Source: Pandoraea terrae (GTDB lineage: Bacteria > Pseudomonadota > Gammaproteobacteria > Burkholderiales > Burkholderiaceae). From it: 64,000 nucleotides of DNA. Positions 58,225 through 64,000 of the stretch are shown here, piece by piece. Under the pieces are notes generated by a model. The model was given only the letters and a program-made list of their open reading frames with translations, made no database searches and was not told the origin of the DNA. Numbering within the stretch: position 1 is the stretch's first letter; the number at the start of each line of letters is the position of its first letter. The DNA lies in NCBI RefSeq assembly GCF_902459695.1, contig NZ_CABPRZ010000013.1, positions 112,066-176,065 on the forward strand. Reading direction: 5' to 3'. The position numbers were made by a program, and so were the translations under genes.

Positions 58225-59517
58225 TCAGCGTTTTTGCGAGGCCTTGAGACCGCGCTTGAGATCATCGATGAGGTCGTCGGCGTCCTCGAGCCCGATCGAC
58301 AGGCGGACCGTGCCCTCGCCGATGCCAGCCGCGGCAAGCGCATCGGCATCCATGCGGAAGTGGGTGGTGGAGGCCGGATGGATGACGAGCGAGCGCGCGT
58401 CGCCCACATTGGCCAGGTGCGAGAACAGTTGAAGGGCCTCGATGAATTGCCGGCCTGCTGCGCGATCGCCTTTGAGATTGAAACTGAAAACCGCCCCGGC
58501 GCCCTTCGGCAACAGCGTTTTCGCAAGCGCATAATCAGGATGGGATTCGAGTTCGGGATAGGCCACCGACGACACGGCATCATGCCCAGCCAGGAAGTCC
58601 ACGACACGGCGTGTGTTGTCGATATGCCGTGCCATGCGCAGCGGCAGCGTTTCCACACCCTGGAGCAATTGCCAGGCGGCTTGCGGGTGCAGGCATGCGC
58701 CGAAGTCGCGCAGACCTTCGCGGCGCGCGCGCAGCAAGAAGGGCGCGACCGAGCTTTCCTCGGCAAACACCATGCCGTGAAAGCCGTCATACGGTTCCGT
58801 GAGTTCGGGAAACTTGCCGGACGCATCGAAATCGAACGTACCGCCATCGACCAGCACGCCGCCGATCGTGGTGCCGTGCCCGCCGAGAAATTTCGTGGCG
58901 GAGTGATACACGAGATCGGCGCCGTGCGCGAAGGGCTGGAGCAGGTAGGGCGTAGTGAAGGTGCTGTCGACGAGCAACGGCACTCGTGCGTCGTGCGCGA
59001 GTTCCGCGACGCGCCGGATATCGAGCACATCAAGCCCGGGGTTGCCCAGCGTTTCGCCGAACAGCAGGCGCGTATTCGGCCGAATGGCCGCTCGCCATGC
59101 ATCGATGTCGCCCGGCCGCACGAATGTCGTCTCCACGCCGAACCGGCGCAGCGTATAGTGAAGGAGGTTGTGCGAGCCGCCGTAAAGGGCGCTGGACGCG
59201 ACGATGTGCGCGCCGCTGCCCATGAGCGTGGCGATGGCCAGGTGAAGGGCGGCTTGGCCGCTTGCGGTGGCGATGGCGCCGACGCCGTTCTCGAGCGCGG
59301 CGATGCGCTCCTCGAAGACGGCGTTGGTCGGATTCGAGATCCGCGAATACACATGTCCTGCGCGCTCCATGTTGAACAGCGCGGCGGCGTGGTCGGCGTC
59401 CTTGAACACGAACGATGTGGTCATGTACACCGGTGTGGCGCGGGCGCCGGTCACCGGGTCCGGGGCGGCGCCGGCATGCAAGGCCAGCGTATCGAATTGC
59501 GCGTTGGGCGAGGCCAT
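58225..59517 (-). CDS. metY: O-acetylhomoserine aminocarboxypropyltransferase (homocysteine synthase)
   Basis: A 430-residue PLP enzyme. DTLALHAGAAPDPVTGARATPVYMTTSFVF, the SRISNPT motif and the Schiff-base lysine in VYHSATKFLGGHGTTIGG are present. It makes homocysteine from O-acetylhomoserine and sulfide. O-succinylhomoserine use (metZ) is not excluded. The long frame to the right is not part of it. Start at MASPNAQ. Confidence 0.9.
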   Translation of the reverse strand: MASPNAQFDTLALHAGAAPDPVTGARATPVYMTTSFVFKDADHAAALFNMERAGHVYSRISNPTNAVFEERIAALENGVGAIATASGQAALHLAIATLMGSGAHIVASSALYGGSHNLLHYTLRRFGVETTFVRPGDIDAWRAAIRPNTRLLFGETLGNPGLDVLDIRRVAELAHDARVPLLVDSTFTTPYLLQPFAHGADLVYHSATKFLGGHGTTIGGVLVDGGTFDFDASGKFPELTEPYDGFHGMVFAEESSVAPFLLRARREGLRDFGACLHPQAAWQLLQGVETLPLRMARHIDNTRRVVDFLAGHDAVSSVAYPELESHPDYALAKTLLPKGAGAVFSFNLKGDRAAGRQFIEALQLFSHLANVGDARSLVIHPASTTHFRMDADALAAAGIGEGTVRLSIGLEDADDLIDDLKRGLKASQKR

Positions 59518-59751
59518 GGAGAAATGCGCCTTCGGGCGGCAAAGTGAGTGTGATGGCCATCGTAGCACTCGCCAACCGACACCGCGAGCCGGCATGCGCA
59601 AATCGCGGTGCGGTCCGGGGTTCCGGATGGGAAAGTCCCGGGAATCGCCGCACATCCGCGCCAAATCGCCTGCTTTGCCTTTATTTTTATGGGACTTTCC
59701 GCTAGCATCCAAGCGAAAACATAGTCTGCGCATCACAATGAGGAGTGTGCC

Positions 59752-60207
59752 ATGCGAGTTGTCGATATTCTGAAAGTGAAGGGCAACACGCTCTTTACCG
59801 TTACGCCGGATACGCCGTTGGCGGAGGGCGTCAACACGATGGCCGAACATGACATCGGGTCGCTGGTCGTCATGGAAAGCGGCGAGCTGGTGGGCATGCT
59901 GACCTTCCGCGAGATCATCAAGACGATCAGCGCGAACGGCGGCACCGTCGGCACCACGTCGATCCGGCGGGTGATGGATGACCACCCGCTTATCTGCACG
60001 CTCGAGACCGACGTCAACGAAGTGCGCCGCATGATGCTGGAGCGTCATGCGCGTTACTTGCCCGTCATGGACAATCGCACGCTGATGGGGGTGATCTCGT
60101 TCTACGACGTGGCCAAGGCCGTGGTCGAGGAACAGCAGTTCGAGAACAAGATGCTCAAGGCCTATATTCGCGACTGGCCGGCCGAGGAGGCCGAAAAGGC
60201 GGATTGA
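59752..60207 (+). CDS. Tandem CBS domain protein
   Basis: A 151-residue protein made of two CBS motifs (about 8-60 and 72-125), which bind adenine nucleotides or SAM. LVVMESGELVGMLTFREI and LPVMDNRTLMGVISFYDVAK mark the repeats. No catalytic domain is attached. GAGGAG precedes the ATG. Function unknown, perhaps energy sensing. Confidence 0.87.
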   Translation: MRVVDILKVKGNTLFTVTPDTPLAEGVNTMAEHDIGSLVVMESGELVGMLTFREIIKTISANGGTVGTTSIRRVMDDHPLICTLETDVNEVRRMMLERHARYLPVMDNRTLMGVISFYDVAKAVVEEQQFENKMLKAYIRDWPAEEAEKAD

Positions 60208-60402
60208 CCGGATTGTGTGATGCCGGGTTCGGGGCCACCTGATCCGGCGTTCGTCGTTTGTCAGCCTTGGCGAAGTGTCGCCCCGGACGCGAGGCCGCAT
60301 TTGCGCGTGCTTCGCGAGCCCATCTTCATTGGGGGAATGCTCCGATTTCCCTGGTTTTGGCGCGCGGCAAGCGCGCCTTTTCATATCAGGTCCTCGCGCC
60401 GC

Positions 60403-62313
60403 ATGAATCCTCAAGAACACGACACCGGAAGTCAGTACCGCCTGTTGCGCCAACGCCGGTTCGCGCCGTTTTTCTGGACCCAGTTTCTGGGTGCGATGAA
60501 CGACAATGTCTTCAAGATCGCGTTCACGTCGCTCGTGACCTATCACGCGGCCCTGTTCGACGGCGTTGACGGCAAAACCGCCGCGTTTCTCATTTCGGCG
60601 ATTTTCATCGCGCCGTTCCTGCTGTTCTCCGCAACCAGCGGGCAGATCGCCGACAAGTGGGACAAGGCGAGACTGATCCGCCTTGTCAAGACGGTGGAAA
60701 TCGGCATCATGTGCGTCGGCGCGGCAGGTTTCTATTGGCACAGCGCGCCGCTGCTCTACGTGTGCACATTCCTGATGGGGCTGCACTCTACCGTGTTCGG
60801 GCCCGTCAAGTATGCCTATCTGCCGCAGCATCTCGACAATCGCGAACTCGTCGGCGGCAATGGCCTCGTTGAAATGGGCACCTTCGTGGCGATCCTGATC
60901 GGCACGATCATCGGAGGCGAGATTGCCGGCTTCGGCCGGGCGGCACTGCCGTGGCTGGGGGCCGTCTGCATTGTCATTGCGCTCGCAGGCCGCCTTGTCT
61001 GTGCCGGTGTGCCCGTGAGCCCCGCCCCCCAGCCCGATCTGCGCATTAACTGGAATCCGTTTTCGGAGACTTGGCGCAACCTGCGGATCGCACGTACCGA
61101 ACGCTCCGTTTTCCTGAGCCTGCTCGGCATTTCGTGGCTCTGGTTCCTGGGCGCCACGTTTCTCGCATCATTCTTCAACTTCGCCCGCGACGTGCTGTCG
61201 GCCGACCCGAACGTCGTGACCTTGCTTTTGGCGATGTTTTCCATCGGCATCGGTACCGGGTCGTTGCTCTGTGAACGCCTGTCCAGCGGGCGCGTGGAAG
61301 TCGGCCTGGTGCCGTTCGGGTCAATCGGCATGACGGTCTTTGCCGTCGACCTGTACTTTGCCAGCCGCGGTCTCGGTGCTTCCGTGGGCGTTTTGCAGGA
61401 CGTGCCGGCGTTCGTGGCGCATCCCGCGCACTGGCGGGTGCTGGCGGACCTGTTTCTGCTGGCAATGTTCGGCGGGTTCTACAGCGTGCCGCTCTATGCG
61501 TTGATCCAGAGCCGCAGTGCGCCGACCCACCGTGCCCGCATCATTGCCGCCAACAACATTCTCAACGCCTTGTTCATGATCGTCTCTGCGCTCATGGCGA
61601 TGGCGCTGACCAGTGCCGGCTTCACGATCGATCAGTTGTATCTCGTCATCGGGATCCTCAATGCGCTCGTCGCGATTTATCTGTACGCGCTGCTGCCGGA
61701 ATTCCTGATCCGTTTCATCATGTGGCTGCTGATTCACACGGTGTACCGCGTCGGGATAAAGGGCGCGGAGCGTGTGCCCGAGACGGGGCCGTGCGTCCTG
61801 GTCTGTAATCATGTGAGCTTCGTCGACGCAGTCGTGATCGGTGCGATGATTCGCCGGCCGGTGCGCTTCGTCATGGACCATCGGATTTTCAAGATGCCGG
61901 TGCTGTCGTGGTTTTTCCGCACGGTCAAGGCCATTCCGATTGCGCCGGCGCACGAGGATCCGGCCATGCTCGCCGCTGCCTACGACCGGATTGCTGCCGA
62001 ACTCGCCCACGGCGAGGTGGTTTGTCTGTTTCCGGAGGGAAAGCTGACGTCGACGGGCGAACTGCAAGCCTTCCGGCAAGGCATCCAGAAAATTCTCGAT
62101 CGCTCGCCGGTGCCCGTGGTGCCGATGGCGCTGCGAGGATTGTGGGGCAGTTTCTTTTCCCGTCACGGCGGCACTGCGATGACACGTCCGTTCAAGCGCG
62201 GCATCCTGAACCGGCTCGAACTGGTGATCGGCGAGGCAGTTGCCGCCGAGTCGGCGACGCCTGATTTATTGCGTGAGCGCGTGCTGGCATTGCGCGGGCC
62301 GTGGCCCGTCTGA
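60403..62313 (+). CDS. Fused LplT-like MFS transporter and PlsC-type acyltransferase
   Basis: A 636-residue fusion. The N-terminal part (about 1-430) is a twelve-helix MFS of the LplT lysophospholipid flippase type (QFLGAMNDNVFKIAFTSLVTY start). The C-terminal part (about 445-625) is a 1-acyl-glycerol-3-phosphate acyltransferase with NHVSFVD and FPEGKLTSTGE. In E. coli LplT and the acyltransferase Aas are separate; here the acyl-ACP synthetase part of Aas is absent. It probably re-acylates imported lysophospholipids. ATG 60403 is used. Confidence 0.87.
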   Translation: MNPQEHDTGSQYRLLRQRRFAPFFWTQFLGAMNDNVFKIAFTSLVTYHAALFDGVDGKTAAFLISAIFIAPFLLFSATSGQIADKWDKARLIRLVKTVEIGIMCVGAAGFYWHSAPLLYVCTFLMGLHSTVFGPVKYAYLPQHLDNRELVGGNGLVEMGTFVAILIGTIIGGEIAGFGRAALPWLGAVCIVIALAGRLVCAGVPVSPAPQPDLRINWNPFSETWRNLRIARTERSVFLSLLGISWLWFLGATFLASFFNFARDVLSADPNVVTLLLAMFSIGIGTGSLLCERLSSGRVEVGLVPFGSIGMTVFAVDLYFASRGLGASVGVLQDVPAFVAHPAHWRVLADLFLLAMFGGFYSVPLYALIQSRSAPTHRARIIAANNILNALFMIVSALMAMALTSAGFTIDQLYLVIGILNALVAIYLYALLPEFLIRFIMWLLIHTVYRVGIKGAERVPETGPCVLVCNHVSFVDAVVIGAMIRRPVRFVMDHRIFKMPVLSWFFRTVKAIPIAPAHEDPAMLAAAYDRIAAELAHGEVVCLFPEGKLTSTGELQAFRQGIQKILDRSPVPVVPMALRGLWGSFFSRHGGTAMTRPFKRGILNRLELVIGEAVAAESATPDLLRERVLALRGPWPV

Positions 62314-62390
62314 TCGACCGTTTCAGGGGCGGGAAGGGCGGAACGCTGGCATAATGTGGCTTTCCCGTCCTTCCCACCCAAGTTCCGCGT

Positions 62391-63494
62391 ATGGCTGGCA
62401 ACACGCTTGGCACCCTGTTTACCGTTACCACTTTCGGCGAGTCGCACGGCCCGGCCATCGGCTGCGTTGTCGACGGCTGTCCGCCGGGATTGGCATTGAC
62501 CGAAGCCGACATTCAGACGGAACTTGATCGTCGTCGTCCTGGCACGTCGCGGCACGTGACGCAGCGCCAGGAGCTCGACGCCGTCGAAATCCTGTCCGGC
62601 GTGTTCGAAGGCGTCACGACGGGCGCCCCGATCGCGCTGCTTATCCGGAATACCGATCAGCGCAGCAAGGACTACGGCAATATTGTCGAGACGTTCCGCC
62701 CTGGACATGCCGACTATACCTATTGGCAAAAGTACGGCGTGCGCGACTATCGCGGCGGTGGCCGTTCATCGGCCCGCCTGACGGCCCCGGTCGTTGCCGC
62801 CGGTGCGATCGCGCGTAAATGGCTGTTCGAGAAGTACGGTACGCAGATTCGCGGTTACATGTCGCAACTGGGCGATATCGAGATTCCGTTCACCGACTGG
62901 TCGCATGTCGCGGAGAATCCGTTCTTCGCGCCTGACGCTGACGTGGTGCCGAAGCTCGAAGCGTATATGGACGACCTGCGCCGCGAGGGCGATTCGGTCG
63001 GTGCGAAGTTGCGCGTGATCGCCACCGGCGTGCCGGTCGGGCTGGGCGACCCGCTGTTCGACAAGCTCGATGCCGATATTGCATTTGCAATGATGGGCCT
63101 GAACGCCGTGAAGGGTGTCGAGATCGGCGCGGGCTTCAAGAGCGTGTCGCAGAAGGGTTCCGAGCACGGCGACGAACTCACGCCGGCAGGTTTCGTCGGT
63201 AATAACGCCGGCGGCGTACTCGGCGGGATCTCAACCGGCCAGGACGTCGAAGTCGCCATCGCCATCAAGCCGACGTCGAGTATTCGTACGCCGCGCCGCT
63301 CGATCGACAAGGCGGGTCAGCCGGCAACGGTCGAAACGTTCGGACGCCACGACCCGTGCGTGGGCATTCGTGCCACGCCGATCGCGGAAGCGTTACTGGC
63401 GCTCGTGCTCATCGACCACGCCTTGCGTCATCGTGCGCAATGCGGCGACGTATCGGTGGATACGCCGAAGATCGCCGCGCGCGCGCCGGAATAA
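62391..63494 (+). CDS. aroC: Chorismate synthase
   Basis: A 367-residue FMN-dependent enzyme that makes chorismate from EPSP, the last common step to aromatic amino acids. [45 protein letters not shown] and the SIRTPRRSI block are invariant family motifs. Starts 77 bases after the acyltransferase fusion. Confidence 0.97.
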   Translation: MAGNTLGTLFTVTTFGESHGPAIGCVVDGCPPGLALTEADIQTELDRRRPGTSRHVTQRQELDAVEILSGVFEGVTTGAPIALLIRNTDQRSKDYGNIVETFRPGHADYTYWQKYGVRDYRGGGRSSARLTAPVVAAGAIARKWLFEKYGTQIRGYMSQLGDIEIPFTDWSHVAENPFFAPDADVVPKLEAYMDDLRREGDSVGAKLRVIATGVPVGLGDPLFDKLDADIAFAMMGLNAVKGVEIGAGFKSVSQKGSEHGDELTPAGFVGNNAGGVLGGISTGQDVEVAIAIKPTSSIRTPRRSIDKAGQPATVETFGRHDPCVGIRATPIAEALLALVLIDHALRHRAQCGDVSVDTPKIAARAPE

Positions 63495-63540
63495 TGGCTC
63501 ACGCCGCGGCGCGATACCCCGCGCCGCGCGTCCTTTCCCC

Positions 63541-64000
63541 TTACATCCCCGGATAATTCGGCCCGCCACCGCCTTCGGGCACGACCCACACGATATTCTG
63601 CGTGGGGTCCTTGATGTCGCAGGTCTTGCAGTGCACGCAGTTCTGGGCGTTGATCTGCAGGCGGTCGGTGTTGTCTTCGTTCTTCACGAACTCGTACACC
63701 CCGGCCGGGCAATAGCGCTGCTCGGGCCCCGCATACTCGGCCAGGTTGACGCCGACCGGCACGCCCGGATCCTTCAGCGTCAGGTGGATCGGCTGGTTCT
63801 CCTCGTGGTTCGTGTTGGAGATGAACACCGACGAGAGGCGGTCGAAGGTGAGCTTGCCGTCGGGCTTGGGGTAGTCGATCGGCCGGCACTGCGCGGCCGG
63901 CTTCAGGCACTCGTGATCGGCCTTGGTGCGATGGATCGTCCACGGCATCTTGCCGCCCAGCAGCTTCTGCTCGATGCCGGTCATGAGCGTGGCGACGGTG
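63541..64000 (-). CDS. etfD: Electron transfer flavoprotein-ubiquinone oxidoreductase, C-terminal part (partial)
   Basis: The window holds the last roughly 150 residues; the start lies beyond the right edge. [16 protein letters not shown] plus an upstream Cys (YCPAG) supplies the four ligands of the 4Fe-4S cluster. The sequence [29 protein letters not shown] is typical of ETF-QO, which passes electrons from ETF to ubiquinone. No break seen within the part present. Confidence 0.93.
   Translation of the reverse strand, partial: TVATLMTGIEQKLLGGKMPWTIHRTKADHECLKPAAQCRPIDYPKPDGKLTFDRLSSVFISNTNHEENQPIHLTLKDPGVPVGVNLAEYAGPEQRYCPAGVYEFVKNEDNTDRLQINAQNCVHCKTCDIKDPTQNIVWVVPEGGGGPNYPGM

Noticed and set aside
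57874..59547. Plus-strand open frame opposite metY and the hydrolase
   Set aside because: Spans two genes with clear families on the other strand.

Overview
This window is a high-GC chromosomal segment from a betaproteobacterium of the order Burkholderiales. The gene order (rdgB-rph / yicC-gmk-rpoZ-spoT, and ilvB-ilvH-ilvC-psd-pssA-leuA-...-rpsO-pnp) and protein style are Burkholderiaceae-like. I would guess Pandoraea or a close relative, but that placement comes from memory, not from a search. Most of the window is core genome. The only clearly accessory stretch is the first ~2.2 kb, where an aspartase-type lyase with lower-GC codon use lies beside the C-terminal remnant of a tyrosine integrase and the 3' end of a tRNA-Ser gene.

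Layout: 1-2.3 kb, island remnant and tRNA-Ser. 2.7-11.6 kb, acyl-CoA synthetase, hemW-rdgB-rph (minus strand), then yicC, gmk, rpoZ and spoT (plus strand): RNA processing, nucleotide hygiene and the stringent response. 11.7-22.7 kb, greB, a pirin, a CnoX-type thioredoxin, a P-loop protein, an orphan kdpDE pair whose KdpD lacks the universal-stress domain, a guanidine-II riboswitch with the exporter gdx, an FtsX-like permease and a truncated haemoglobin. 22.8-28.5 kb, LOG protein with TetR, dgkA, a glycosyltransferase and metallophosphoesterase pair, lipase-like hydrolase and RDD protein (envelope and lipid functions). 28.8-30.6 kb, an ECF sigma factor operon with DUF3619 and an LTxxQ-containing DUF3106 protein.

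31-39 kb carries branched-chain amino acid synthesis (ilvB, ilvH, ilvC, leuA) interleaved with phosphatidylethanolamine synthesis (psd, pssA). Both ilvB and leuA are preceded by short ORFs rich in Ile/Val/Leu or Leu codons, which suggests leader-peptide control. 39-45 kb: a BamE-like lipoprotein, a periplasmic binding protein, rpsO, pnp and a tRNA cluster (Ala, Glu, two identical Asp). 45-64 kb: norM, an ArnT-like glycosyltransferase, rpmE2, mtfA, an MFS pump with its MerR regulator, an MgtC-domain fragment behind a long untranslated region, a FAD-linked hydroxyacid dehydrogenase, wrbA, yihY, metY, a CBS protein, a fused LplT-PlsC protein, aroC and the end of the ETF-quinone oxidoreductase gene.

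Sequence-level signals most worth following are the sigma/DUF3619/DUF3106 operon (architecture like CnrYXH), the two amino-acid leader peptides, the guanidine-II riboswitch with an overlapping terminator/alternative-hairpin pair just upstream, the USP-less orphan KdpD, and the long structured leader before the MgtC-like fragment. No CRISPR array, intact insertion sequence, prophage or rRNA operon was seen.
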